64,000 nt of DNA from a bacterium (GTDB lineage: Bacteria; Chloroflexota; Dormibacteria; Dormibacterales; Dormibacteraceae), in the NCBI GenBank assembly GCA_004299235.1, contig SCQL01000001.1, positions 1-64,000 of the forward strand, in the 5' to 3' direction. Each line of letters starts with the position of its first letter. The stretch's first letter is position 1. A program made the translations under genes and the position numbers. The notes beneath the pieces were generated by a model. The model saw nothing but the letters and a program-made list of their open reading frames with translations, was not told the origin of the DNA and made no database searches. This document shows, one piece after another, positions 24,502-32,573 of this stretch.

Positions 24502-25789
24502 ACCCGGTCCTTTGGGCCGGGTTTCGGTGTCTTCAGGACTTCGGCAACCAGGTGCTGAAGGCGCCAGTAAAGGGAGGTGTCCCCAAAGTGTCCGTTTCGC
24601 CAGCCAGAAGCCAAAAACCGATGCGCTATTCAAAAACCGATGGCCTGCCTTTCGCGCCTCGCGGGGTCTCGGCGGCCGCCCGCGGGCGGTCCCCGAGCGG
24701 TTGGTCCGGGCCGCTCCGGAAACTGTCGAGCTCGCCCTGCCGGCACCCCTGCCTCATCCGGAGGCCGAGCTGGCCAGCCGTTACCGGATCGAGCCCCTGG
24801 TCCGGGAATGGCTGCTCGAGCTCCAGGTTCGCGGCCGCAGCCAGCGGACGATCGCCTGGTACGCGCACAAGATGGAGTGGTACCAGCGCTACGGCTCGGC
24901 CAAGACCCTGGCCGAGCTGACTGGCCTCGAGTTCAAGCGCTACCTGGCCCAGGAGCTGGAGCGCGGCATCGCTGACAATAGCCTGCACGGCCACTTCCAG
25001 GAGAGCTTCAGCCAGCAGCAGCTTGCCGCCGTCCTGGACGCGACCAGCGAGGGCTGGCCGCGGATCGCGGTTGGGATCTTGCTTGGCACCGGGATGCGAG
25101 TCGGCGAGCTCTGCGCCCTGACCAATGACGACGTCGAGGACGACGGCGACGCCGCCTTCCTGAAGATCAAGCGCGGCAAAGGCGCGAAATTCCGGCGCGT
25201 GCCGGTCAGCCGGCAGCTGCGCCGCGAGCTGGTCCGCTACGCCAATCGCCAGCGACCCGATTGCCGGTCGGATCGACTGCTAGTCCTATCGGATGGAACG
25301 CCGGTCACCGTCGGCTGCGTATCCCAGGGGCTTTCGCTCTCTGGTGACTTCTTGCAACTACGGTCCGGCTTCAAGCAAGCGCAGTACGACCTTGCCTGTG
25401 TCTCCGCCGTGGCTCAGACACAGAACGAAATCGAGCGTCGTGTCACGGCAACTCGGTTGCTCGCAGTCGGGGTGTTCGCGTTCGCTTGGAAGAAGCAAGC
25501 CGGCCATCACCACCAGTATCTGAACGTTGAATACGATGACGGCGCCCGTCGATTGGCTCTCGTCTTTGAGACTGACAAAGCACCGGGTCTCGCGCAGAAA
25601 CTTCAAGATGCGTCCGGTGCCGCAAGGGAGCGTCGCGGAATCGGTTCTCAGTCGATAGCTGCACCTAGCCCGCCCCCAGTTGAGGATATTCCCGGCAAGA
25701 TCAAGCAGCTTGCTGAGCTGCGCGACAACGGGCTACTCACCGATGAGGAGTTCGCGGCAAAGAAAGCCGATCTGCTGGCTCGCATGTGA
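24491..25789 (+). CDS. Chimeric frame: truncated tyrosine recombinase fused to a SHOCT-domain protein
   Basis: The frame encodes 432 residues from a TTG; the true start is uncertain. Residues about 93-170 are a recombinase core-binding domain (EWLLELQVRGRSQRTIAWYAHK... TLAELTGLEFKRYLAQEL). Residues 170-275 are the first half of a catalytic domain with Arg I (GTGMRVGELCAL) and the beta-strand Lys (KRGKGAKF). About 35 residues expected between GHFQ and ESFSQQQ are absent. After about residue 278 (near 25325) the recombinase sequence stops, and an unrelated C-terminal part follows that ends in a SHOCT domain (KIKQLAELRDNGLLTDEEFAAKKADLLARM). His, Arg II and Tyr are missing, so no recombinase activity is expected. 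Base composition also drops at the junction. Confidence 0.75.
   Translation: MNSEPGPLGRVSVSSGLRQPGAEGASKGRCPQSVRFASQKPKTDALFKNRWPAFRASRGLGGRPRAVPERLVRAAPETVELALPAPLPHPEAELASRYRIEPLVREWLLELQVRGRSQRTIAWYAHKMEWYQRYGSAKTLAELTGLEFKRYLAQELERGIADNSLHGHFQESFSQQQLAAVLDATSEGWPRIAVGILLGTGMRVGELCALTNDDVEDDGDAAFLKIKRGKGAKFRRVPVSRQLRRELVRYANRQRPDCRSDRLLVLSDGTPVTVGCVSQGLSLSGDFLQLRSGFKQAQYDLACVSAVAQTQNEIERRVTATRLLAVGVFAFAWKKQAGHHHQYLNVEYDDGARRLALVFETDKAPGLAQKLQDASGAARERRGIGSQSIAAPSPPPVEDIPGKIKQLAELRDNGLLTDEEFAAKKADLLARM
24501..24523. terminator. Hairpin downstream of tRNA-Leu(CAA)
   Basis: AACCCGG and CCGGGTT form a 7-bp stem with a 9-base loop, followed by TTCGG on the plus strand. It may end the tRNA transcript. 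The T-run is weak, so it may alternatively be part of the integration-site structure that begins at 24491. Confidence 0.45.
24612..24642 (+). repeat. Two extra copies of the tRNA-Leu(CAA) anticodon-loop sequence
   Basis: CAAAAACCGATG occurs inside the tRNA at 24370-24381 and again at 24612-24623 and 24631-24642, in the same orientation. Anticodon loops are a classical crossover site for tyrosine recombinases, and a recombinase remnant follows immediately, so these look like leftover attachment cores. The third copy shares 13 bases with the tRNA (with the preceding T). Confidence 0.5.
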
Positions 25790-25844
25790 GGTCTGCCCTT
25801 AGGTCGGTGGGCATCGAACAGCCCGCAAAGCGAAGCGTCTACTT

Positions 25845-26398
25845 CTAGTCGAGTGCCGGGGCGAACGTCGCGCGCGGTTCCTGCCACGAGGTTTCGAACC
25901 ACACCAGCTTGCGGTGGAGTTGGCGAGCGCCTTCGACAGCGAGCTGGGTCGTTCGTAGGCCGTCAATGATGTCGTGGTGCATCGTGACGGGCATGTACAG
26001 GAGAGCTAGGCTCTCGGGCAGACCGCTGGCATCGTTGTGGGGAAGGTACATGTAGTTGATCAGGCCGTCGTACTTGCGTGCTAGCCCGAGCTTGCTGTCA
26101 GTTGTCCTTTCTCAAGCGCCCATTCGATCGGCATGATCGGAACCAGCGTGCGCACGGGATGCGCGTATTTTCCTGGTTCCTTCTGCGCGCGCATGGAGCA
26201 GGTTGGCGTGATGAGCATCGCCGGCCCGATCTCCAAAGGACCGGCCAGAAAATGACGCACACCGCCGCTCGTCTGCTCCTCAACGATCTGCCCGGGGACC
26301 GGGTACGCGAGCGGAACCTCTCGGAAGATGTCGCCTTGGCTCAGGAGCGGGATCCGTATTTCGTAATACGCCGAGTCGGCGGGTCGGATCTCCGGCAC
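25845..26398 (-). pseudogene. Frameshifted gene of unknown function, island partner of an HTH gene
   Basis: Two leftward frames belong together. The first (from ATG 26398) begins MPEIRPADSAYYEIRIPLL and runs to EWALEKGQLTASSG. The second, in another frame, gives SKLGLARKYDGLINYMYLPHND and continues to a stop at 25845. Reading across the GGACAACTGACAGC region near 26090 with a one-base shift joins them into a protein of about 184 residues containing GDIFREVPLAYP and MLITPTCSM. The family is not recognised, but the sequence is soluble and folded-looking. Fifteen bases separate it from the HTH gene upstream, so the pair was probably an operon. It could be true decay or a sequencing error. Confidence 0.6.
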
Positions 26399-26413
26399 CG
26401 GCCAACTCTAGCG

Positions 26414-26674
26414 TCAGTCGTCGTCCCCGCGAACGATTCGGCCGCGTGCCCGTCGCTCAATCACGGGGCCCTCATCGAACGGCGCTAGTTGGGTGAGCAT
26501 CTCCTGCCGCATACGCTCTATCTGGCCGACGTCGAAGCGTCGAAAGCCAGAGCCCGGAAGGCGGCCAGCTCGCAGCACACCTCGGTTAGCCCAGTTCCGG
26601 ACGGTAGCCTCGGAAACGCCGAGCCGGCGTGCAGTCTCACGTACGTTGAGCAGAGTCGGGATCGCCGTTGCCAT
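26414..26674 (-). CDS. MerR/excisionase-like helix-turn-helix protein
   Basis: This 86-residue DNA-binding protein has one winged HTH (residues about 8-60): LLNVRETARRLGVSEATVRNWANRGVL, then the wing ending in RRFDVGQIERMRQEM. The tail is acidic and Arg-rich. It is the first gene of a leftward pair with the frameshifted gene and shares the roughly 400-base intergenic space with hipB, whose transcription is divergent. Likely a local repressor or antitoxin-type regulator; the inverted repeats at 26700-26729 are candidate targets. Confidence 0.75.
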   Translation of the reverse strand: MATAIPTLLNVRETARRLGVSEATVRNWANRGVLRAGRLPGSGFRRFDVGQIERMRQEMLTQLAPFDEGPVIERRARGRIVRGDDD

Positions 26675-26699
26675 TGGCGCAATTTAGCATTCGATCGCG

Positions 26700-26729
26700 A
26701 GTTTGTCAACTTTAGCGACTTTGTCGACT
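26700..26729. promoter_or_regulatory. Operator-like repeats upstream of the HTH gene
   Basis: AGTTTGTCAACT (26700-26711) and GACTTTGTCGACT (26717-26729) are related imperfect palindromes repeated about 17 bases apart, 26 bases before the HTH gene start. Such tandem sites suit a dimeric repressor. Together with the operators at 26982-27074 they occupy the divergent region 26675-27074, which has no gene. Confidence 0.4.
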
Positions 26730-26981
26730 GGTACTAACCCAATCATCACGGTTCTGCGCTACGAAACAATGTTCGGTCCGTTGGGCCTCAGGCACCCAAC
26801 TTGAGAGAGACACCGGCGCCCTCACGCTGGTCGCGATCCAGAGCAGACCTCGGATCGGAGCAATCACGACGATCAGCAGCAGCTGAACGGCGGGGTTGGC
26901 TGAAGTTAGCCGGCTGAAGCGCGAGGGTCGGCATGATGGCCGTGGTCACCAGCTTGACGTCGAATCGAACCTGAGGTTCGC

Positions 26982-26997
26982 GCTTGCGATCGCAAGC
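26982..26997. promoter_or_regulatory. hipBA operator palindrome, site 1
   Basis: GCTTGCGATCGCAAGC is a perfect 16-base palindrome. It recurs at 27059-27074 and, with one mismatch, at 27021-27036; site centres are 39 and 38 bases apart. Three sites upstream of an HTH-XRE antitoxin are typical of HipB-type autoregulation. Confidence 0.75.
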
Positions 26998-27020
26998 AAT
27001 CCTACCGATCAGAGCCAGAT

Positions 27021-27036
27021 GCTTGCGATCACAAGC
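27021..27036. promoter_or_regulatory. hipBA operator palindrome, site 2 (one mismatch)
   Basis: GCTTGCGATCACAAGC has one base changed from the consensus palindrome. Its weaker symmetry suggests lower affinity than sites 1 and 3. Confidence 0.7.
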
Positions 27037-27058
27037 AACCTGAACGAGAACCTGATAT

Positions 27059-27074
27059 GCTTGCGATCGCAAGC
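27059..27074. promoter_or_regulatory. hipBA operator palindrome, site 3, abutting the hipB start codon
   Basis: This is a perfect copy of the palindrome ending one base before ATG 27075, so bound repressor would block the promoter or the ribosome site. An in-frame ATG at 27057 just before the palindrome would translate through it and is less likely to be the start. Confidence 0.72.
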
Positions 27075-27335
27075 ATGAAGAGTAAGGTCTTCGAACCGCG
27101 CGAGTTGGGACGAGCGCTGAGAAGCGCGCGACGTGCCAAACGAATGACTCAGATCGAGCTGGCTCAGCGCGCGAACGTAGCTCGAAGCGCCGTCCAGAAG
27201 ATGGAAGAAGGCCGAGGAACCGTGAACCTGGATACGGTTCTGAAGCTGCTCCGGACCTTGTCGCTCGACTTGGAGGTTGTCTCGCGGAGCCGGGATTATG
27301 AGCGAACCTCGGGGGAGGGTGCCGGTGGTAGCTGA
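27075..27335 (+). CDS. hipB: HipB-like XRE-family antitoxin
   Basis: This 86-residue Cro/C1-type HTH protein has the fold at residues about 8-62 (LGRALRSARRAKRMTQIELAQRANVARSAVQKMEEGRGTVNLDTVLKLLRTL) with a DLEVVSR strand after it, as in HipB, and a short flexible tail. It probably binds and neutralises the kinase toxin and represses the operon through the three upstream palindromes. ATG 27075 follows the last palindrome. Its 3' end overlaps the hipA start by 38 bases, an unusually long overlap. Confidence 0.88.
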   Translation: MKSKVFEPRELGRALRSARRAKRMTQIELAQRANVARSAVQKMEEGRGTVNLDTVLKLLRTLSLDLEVVSRSRDYERTSGEGAGGS

Positions 27336-28614
27336 GCGCTTGTGGGTGACGCGCACCACTGAGCTTGTGGCGACCCTTGAACGCAACGGGGACGATCAGC
27401 TTCGGTTGATCTACCAGCCCGATTTGGTCAAGTCACGAGCGGAGCTACCGGTGATCAGCACGTCTCTTCCGGTCCGCGAAGCGCCGTATACACAGTCTGA
27501 ACTTCTTCCATTCTTTGAAGGGCTGCTTCCCGAGGGATCCGCGCGTGATCGCCTCGCTGTTCGTCTGCGGCTTGAGCCGAATGACGTATTTGGCTTTCTC
27601 CGCGAAATCGGCCGCGACTGCGCGGGGGCGTACTCGATCGTTCCTGAGGGCACTGATCTCGAGGCCGCGCGTCATGAGGGCGTGGAATGGCTTAACGCCG
27701 ACCAATTAGCTGAGACGGTCTCGGAACTCGCCACCAGGCCGCTCGCAGTCGAACCGGGAGAGGACATCCGCATAAGCCTGGCGGGAGCCCAAGACAAGAT
27801 GGCGGTTGTTCGAGACGGAGAGCGGATAGGGCTGCCCAGAGGCACAACACCTTCAACGCACATTCTTAAGCCCTCATCTTCTGAACGCCGCGGCCGCCGC
27901 GGCCGCGAATTGGCTTATCCAGGGCTCGTCGCAAACGAGGGCTTCTGCATGACGCTTGCCCGCGAGTCTGGAATCGCGGCGCCTGACGTCAGCGTCATCG
28001 ACATCGGCGGCGATCCCGCATTGCTGATTAGCCGATACGACCGAGCTTCAAGAAATGCTCAGGTAGAGCGAATACATCAGGAAGACCTCTGCCAGGCTCT
28101 CGGAGTCCCAGGGCGACTCAAGTACGAGAAGGATGGCGGCCCGGACGCAGGCCGCTACGTTTCGCTCCTCAACAGGTGGTCAGTCGATGTAGCTGATGAC
28201 GTCCCCGAGCTCATCGACCGCATTGCGTTCAACTATCTGATCGGGAATTCAGATGCCCACGCCAAGAATTTCTCGATCCTTCATCAAGACGGTGTCAGAC
28301 TGGCGCCGGCCTATGACCTCCTCTCGACCCACGTCTATGGGCATCTGACCAAAGACATGGCGACTTCAATCAACGGAATGTTCGATCCCAGAGCGATTCA
28401 GCCAGTCCACTGGCGCAAGGAGATGGCGAAGCTTGATCTTTCGGTGCGCTTGTACGCGAGTCGGCTCGCTCGTCTGGCGGACCGAGTCGAGGAGCGCCTG
28501 TCCGCGGCTGTGAGCTGGATCGAGACGCACTCCCTAGCGAATCGCCAGATCGAGAGGATCATCGCCCTAGTTCACGAGCGGGCGGACGTTCTGCGTGGGA
28601 TCGAGGGGGACTAG
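27298..28614 (+). CDS. hipA: HipA-like serine/threonine kinase toxin
   Basis: HipA toxins phosphorylate glutamyl-tRNA synthetase or other targets and induce dormancy. The 438-residue product has the N-terminal small lobe (WVTRTTELVATLERNG..., SELLPFFEGLLPEG), the P-loop-like stretch ISLAGAQDKMAVV, the catalytic segment NYLIGNSDAHAKNFS and the metal-binding LAPAYDLLST. All expected kinase residues appear intact. ATG 27298 lies inside hipB, giving a 38-base overlap; a GTG at 27325 is an alternative. It is the last gene of the accessory segment, and lactate permease follows on the other strand. Confidence 0.9.
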   Translation: MSEPRGRVPVVAERLWVTRTTELVATLERNGDDQLRLIYQPDLVKSRAELPVISTSLPVREAPYTQSELLPFFEGLLPEGSARDRLAVRLRLEPNDVFGFLREIGRDCAGAYSIVPEGTDLEAARHEGVEWLNADQLAETVSELATRPLAVEPGEDIRISLAGAQDKMAVVRDGERIGLPRGTTPSTHILKPSSSERRGRRGRELAYPGLVANEGFCMTLARESGIAAPDVSVIDIGGDPALLISRYDRASRNAQVERIHQEDLCQALGVPGRLKYEKDGGPDAGRYVSLLNRWSVDVADDVPELIDRIAFNYLIGNSDAHAKNFSILHQDGVRLAPAYDLLSTHVYGHLTKDMATSINGMFDPRAIQPVHWRKEMAKLDLSVRLYASRLARLADRVEERLSAAVSWIETHSLANRQIERIIALVHERADVLRGIEGD

Positions 28615-28679
28615 CGCCCTGGGTTGGATGGAGGCTCTGGCCACCAGTGCGGTCTGTTGGCCCGGGCCCCCAGCCTGGG

Positions 28680-28690
28680 TTGAATTCGGA
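28680..28690 (+). repeat. Direct repeat, right copy (candidate island boundary)
   Basis: TTGAATTCGGA is identical to 24491-24501 and is followed by GCCGGTCC. It lies 15 bases beyond the stop of the lactate permease gene and 66 bases after hipA, where the accessory segment ends. Confidence 0.35.
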
Positions 28691-28704
28691 GCCGGTCCCC
28701 GGGC

Positions 28705-30600
28705 TCAAGGCGTGGGGATGATGCCGGGAATCACGTAAGCCTCGATCATCGCGACGACGCCGACCGCGCTGGTGAGGATGAGGCTGTAGCCGATGACCCG
28801 CCGGAAGATCTCGCCCTCGGAGCCGACCTTGTTGACGCCGGCGGCTCCGACCGAGAGGTTTTGAGGGCTGATCATCTTGCCCATGACCCCGCCTGATGAA
28901 TTGGTGCCGGCGGTCAGAATCGGGCTCACGTTGCCGAGCTGCTGCGCGGTCTGCGCCTGGAGCGGGCCGAACAGCGTGTTCGAGGAGGTGTCGCTGCCGG
29001 TGAGGAAGACGCCCAGCCAGCCCAGGAACGCCGCCACGAACGGGAATATGAACCCGGTCTTCGACAACGCGATCGCCAGGCTGGAGGTCATGCCCGAATA
29101 GTTCATCAGTTGCGCGATCGCAAGGATCAGGGCAATCGTCGCGATCGGGAGCGCCAGCTGGCGAACCGTCCTGGCGTACACCGTCAGGAAGTTCACGGTC
29201 GAGCCACGGAGCCTCATCAGCAGGAAAGCGATGAATACCGCGTACAGGACCAGCGAGCCGGCCGCGGCCAGGAAGTTCCAATCGAATGTCAGCGGGTACT
29301 CGGTCGACTTGGAGACGATCGGCTTCTCGCGGAAGATCAGGGAGACGGGTTTGCCCTTCTTGATCTCGTATGTGCCGGGCCAGTAAAAGTTCCAGTCCGG
29401 GAACTTGAACGCCTGGCGGTCGTGGGCCGGCAGCGGCCCGAGCCAGGGCTCCGGGCAGAGCTTGAAGCTCGGCGTGCCGCACTTCAGGTCCGCCGTGACG
29501 TTGGCCGGCGCGGCGAGGGCGGTCTTGACGTCTCCCACCGGATGGCCCGCGAAGAAGGGCAGGTTGCCCATCTGGCCGACGAGGATGACGATGACCAGGA
29601 TCAGGTACATCGAATAGGCGCGCAGGACCCGCCCCGTTGAATCCACGCGATCGAATGGAGGTGCCGGGCTCGTGCCGGTCTCGGCGCCGCCGGCCACTCG
29701 ACGCGGGCCTCCGGCCGCCGTCTCGTGCGCAAACCGCCAGACCTCGGCCGGCCGCCAGTACCTCAGCAGCACGGCCAGGCAGCCCATCGAGACCAGCGCG
29801 GCGAGGATGTCGGTCAGCTCCGGGCCGACGAAGTTGGAGATCACGAACTGGACGACGGCGAACGAGATCCCGGTGACCAGCACAGCGGGCAGGATCTCGC
29901 GCATCCGCTTCCAGCCGGCGAGCACGACGATGAGGTAGGCCGGGATCAGGATCGAGAACAGCGGCAGCTGGCGGCCGACCATGGCCGACAGCGCCAGGGT
30001 GGTCGAAGTCGGGTCCTTGTGGCCGAGGATCGGCGCCACCAGGGCGCCCAGGGTCACCACCGGGATGCCGATCGAGCCGAAGGCCACGGGTGCGGTGTTG
30101 GCCAGTAGCGCCAGGACGGCGGCGGTCACCGGTTCGAAACCGAGGCTGGCCAGGATCGAAGCTGTGATCGCGACCGGCGCCCCGAAGCCCGCGATCCCTT
30201 CGAGGAGCGCCCCGAAGCTGAAGGCGACGAGGAGGGTCTGCAAGCGGCGGTCGACCGTGAGGCGGGTCAGCGAGCGCTTGATGACGTCGAAGTCGCCGCT
30301 GGCGACCGTCAGGTTATGGAAGAAGACGGCGTTGAGGACGATCCAGCTGATCGGCCACAGGCCGAAGGCCATGCCTTCGGTGGCCGTGCCGACCGTGACG
30401 CCGAAGGGCATGCCCCAGACCAACCAGGCGAGGACGGCGGCGGTGAGCATGGCGCCAAGCGCCGACAGCCAGGCCGCCAGCCGGAGCACGGCGAGCATGA
30501 CGAATAGGACGTAGAGCGGAAGCCCGGCGACCAGGGCGGACAGCAAGATGCTGTCGAGCACCGGCTGATATGACTGATGAAAAGTCAGCAAGATCCCCAT
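28705..30600 (-). CDS. lctP: L-lactate permease (LctP family)
   Basis: This 631-residue secondary transporter imports lactate, and often glycolate, with protons. It has about 13-14 hydrophobic helices spread over the whole length, the conserved segments GAPVAITASILASLGFEPVTAAVLALLANTAPVAFGSIG and FLGWLGVFLTGSDTSSNTLFGPLQ, and the terminal SSGGVMGKMISPQNLSVG motif, which together identify LctP/LldP. An unusual hydrophilic loop (about 330-430, with two Cys) is inserted in the middle. GGAGGGG four bases before ATG 30600 fixes the start. No lactate dehydrogenase genes are adjacent. Confidence 0.95.
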   Translation of the reverse strand: MGILLTFHQSYQPVLDSILLSALVAGLPLYVLFVMLAVLRLAAWLSALGAMLTAAVLAWLVWGMPFGVTVGTATEGMAFGLWPISWIVLNAVFFHNLTVASGDFDVIKRSLTRLTVDRRLQTLLVAFSFGALLEGIAGFGAPVAITASILASLGFEPVTAAVLALLANTAPVAFGSIGIPVVTLGALVAPILGHKDPTSTTLALSAMVGRQLPLFSILIPAYLIVVLAGWKRMREILPAVLVTGISFAVVQFVISNFVGPELTDILAALVSMGCLAVLLRYWRPAEVWRFAHETAAGGPRRVAGGAETGTSPAPPFDRVDSTGRVLRAYSMYLILVIVILVGQMGNLPFFAGHPVGDVKTALAAPANVTADLKCGTPSFKLCPEPWLGPLPAHDRQAFKFPDWNFYWPGTYEIKKGKPVSLIFREKPIVSKSTEYPLTFDWNFLAAAGSLVLYAVFIAFLLMRLRGSTVNFLTVYARTVRQLALPIATIALILAIAQLMNYSGMTSSLAIALSKTGFIFPFVAAFLGWLGVFLTGSDTSSNTLFGPLQAQTAQQLGNVSPILTAGTNSSGGVMGKMISPQNLSVGAAGVNKVGSEGEIFRRVIGYSLILTSAVGVVAMIEAYVIPGIIPTP

Positions 30601-30688
30601 CGGCCCCTCCGGAAAAGGCGACAAGGGCGGCAGCGACTGCCAATTCAATCCTAAAGTCCCGCGGTTGGCAAGGGCCCCGAGCTGGAAT

Positions 30689-31408
30689 TCAGTTGCGGCC
30701 GGCGCGCCTCCTTTGCGCGATCGTGACGCCGATGCTCAGAGCCCAGAGCGCGGCCGCGAGGCCGAGCAGGACCCACTCCGGGTCGCGCGGGAGGGCCGGC
30801 GGGACGTTGTTGGTGCGGCCGTACTCCGCAAACTGCGTCGGGTCCGGGGAGTCGGTGGACGCGAAATAAAGAGCGGCCGAGAAGAGCAGGGTCCACGTCA
30901 GACCGCGACTCCAGCGGCCGAGCCGGATCAAACCGTAACCAGGGATCGCGGTCCACAGCCAGAAGCCGGGGCCGATTGGAGTCTCGCGGTCGAGCAGGCC
31001 CTTGACGACGGCGCCCGCCGCCAGCAGCAGCGCGACAGCCGCCGCGTACCAGCCTGGACCGATGAGGTCGGTGCCGACGAATGGAAAGCCGAGGCTCGCG
31101 AAGCGGGGCGTGGTGACGACCCACATCGCCCAGCCGAACCAGGCGATCAGCGCCGCTTCCGCCACCGCGACCGCGATCACCGCCGCGCGAAGCTCGACGA
31201 ACGCCGCGGCGATCAGGGCCAGGACGGCCAGCCAGCACGCGGGGGTCTGAAAGCCGAAGCTCAAGGCGGCATGAGCCGGAGGGATGCTGATCGACCACGG
31301 GGAGGCGATCGAAGCGAGCACGAGCACGAGCACGAGCACGCCGGGCAGCGAGAGCGGCCGCGTCCGAACGGCGCCAGAGGCTGACACGTCCCCAGATGGT
31401 ATGGCCAT
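30689..31408 (-). CDS. Polytopic membrane protein, unknown function
   Basis: This 239-residue protein has about six to seven transmembrane helices and no recognised domain. The first helix (GVLVLVLVLASIASPW) is encoded partly by four tandem copies of a 6-base unit. Helices are connected by short loops, and the C-terminus is basic. ATG 31408 is used; longer frames upstream would run into the divergent desaturase promoter. It may be co-transcribed with nothing else: the lactate permease gene begins 89 bases beyond its stop. Confidence 0.65.
   Translation of the reverse strand: MAIPSGDVSASGAVRTRPLSLPGVLVLVLVLASIASPWSISIPPAHAALSFGFQTPACWLAVLALIAAAFVELRAAVIAVAVAEAALIAWFGWAMWVVTTPRFASLGFPFVGTDLIGPGWYAAAVALLLAAGAVVKGLLDRETPIGPGFWLWTAIPGYGLIRLGRWSRGLTWTLLFSAALYFASTDSPDPTQFAEYGRTNNVPPALPRDPEWVLLGLAAALWALSIGVTIAQRRRAGRN
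31317..31340. repeat. Tandem hexanucleotide repeat (AGCACG)x4
   Basis: Four perfect copies of AGCACG lie inside the first membrane helix of the leftward gene, where they encode Leu-Val repeats. Slippage would add or remove whole Leu-Val pairs without frameshift. Confidence 0.7.
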
Positions 31409-31457
31409 CGCCTCACATCGACGTCCCAGCTCAAGAACTGTTAGGTTGGCGATCTTG

Positions 31458-32504
31458 ACTGCAGAGGCACCGGCGCCGCCCATGGAGACGGGTGCCGTCA
31501 ATCAGCGCGACTACGCGGTTCTCAAGCGACGTATCCAGGATGCGGGTTTGCTGAAGAAGCGACCGGGTTACTACGCCCTCAGCATCACGACGAATCTCAT
31601 CCTTTTGGTCGGCTGTCTTGTGGCGCTGTTCGCGGTCACCTCGATCTGGGTCCAGGCGCTGGCTGCGATAGGCCTTGCGATCGTCACGGGACAGCTCGGA
31701 TTCCAGCTCCATGACGCCGGCCACCGTCAGATGTTCGCGGCGGCTTGGAAGAACGCGCTCGTCGGCTTGCTCACCGCCGACCTCCTTCTCGGCATGAGCT
31801 ACGGCTGGTGGGTGCACAAGCACAACCTGCATCACGGCAATCCGAATGACGTCGACCTCGACCCGGACATCAAGGTGGGTGCGATCGCCTACACCATGGA
31901 TCATGCCCTCGCCCGACGCGGGGTCGGCCGGCTGGCAGCGATGTACCAGGCATACCTCTTCTTTCCACTGACGACTCTTCTGGCATGGAGCATGCACGTG
32001 ACCGGGACCACGTACCTGGTGAGGGGGCCCTCGCGGTACCGGCGCCTGGAGACCGGACTTCTCATCGCGCACGCGGCCGTCTACCTGGGCGCGATGCTTT
32101 ACTTCCTTGGTCCCTGGTCGGCCCTGCTGGTCGTGCTCATCCACAAAGGCGTGGGCGGCGCGTACATGGCGTCAGTCTTCGCCCCCAACCACAAGGGCAT
32201 GCCGCAGACCGACAGCACCAGCCGGCTGGACTTTGTGCGTACTCAGGTGCTCACCGCCCGCAACATCCGCGGTCACCCGATCACGGACCTGTGGTACGGC
32301 TCGCTCAACTACCAGATCGAGCACCACCTCTTCCCGAGCATGCCCCGGCTCAACATGAGGCGCGCGCAGCCGATCGTCATGCAGTTCTGTGCGGAGCGTG
32401 GGATCGACTACCACGAGACGTCGTTCTCGCAGTCGTACCGGGAGCTGCTCGGCTTCCTGAACGAGGTCGGCGCCCCGCTGCGAGCCGCTCGAGTCGAAGC
32501 CTAG
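31458..32504 (+). CDS. Membrane fatty acid desaturase
   Basis: This is a di-iron membrane desaturase acting on acyl lipids or acyl-CoA. The three His boxes are present: HDAGH (first), HKHNLHH (second) and QIEHHLF (third), with four hydrophobic helices at about residues 30-75 and 160-225. The QIEHHLF box with its Gln is typical of front-end/acyl-lipid desaturases such as linoleoyl-CoA desaturase-like enzymes; no cytochrome b5 domain is fused. The start is uncertain: TTG 31458 has TTAGG ten bases upstream; ATG 31482 and ATG 31401 are alternatives. Divergent from the membrane protein gene. Confidence 0.88.
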   Translation, partial: TAEAPAPPMETGAVNQRDYAVLKRRIQDAGLLKKRPGYYALSITTNLILLVGCLVALFAVTSIWVQALAAIGLAIVTGQLGFQLHDAGHRQMFAAAWKNALVGLLTADLLLGMSYGWWVHKHNLHHGNPNDVDLDPDIKVGAIAYTMDHALARRGVGRLAAMYQAYLFFPLTTLLAWSMHVTGTTYLVRGPSRYRRLETGLLIAHAAVYLGAMLYFLGPWSALLVVLIHKGVGGAYMASVFAPNHKGMPQTDSTSRLDFVRTQVLTARNIRGHPITDLWYGSLNYQIEHHLFPSMPRLNMRRAQPIVMQFCAERGIDYHETSFSQSYRELLGFLNEVGAPLRAARVEA

Positions 32505-32573
32505 GCCTCCACCGGACGCGACCGTCCACCAGCCGGAACCTCGCGGCTCGTATAGTGGCCTGCTGCCCTTCCC

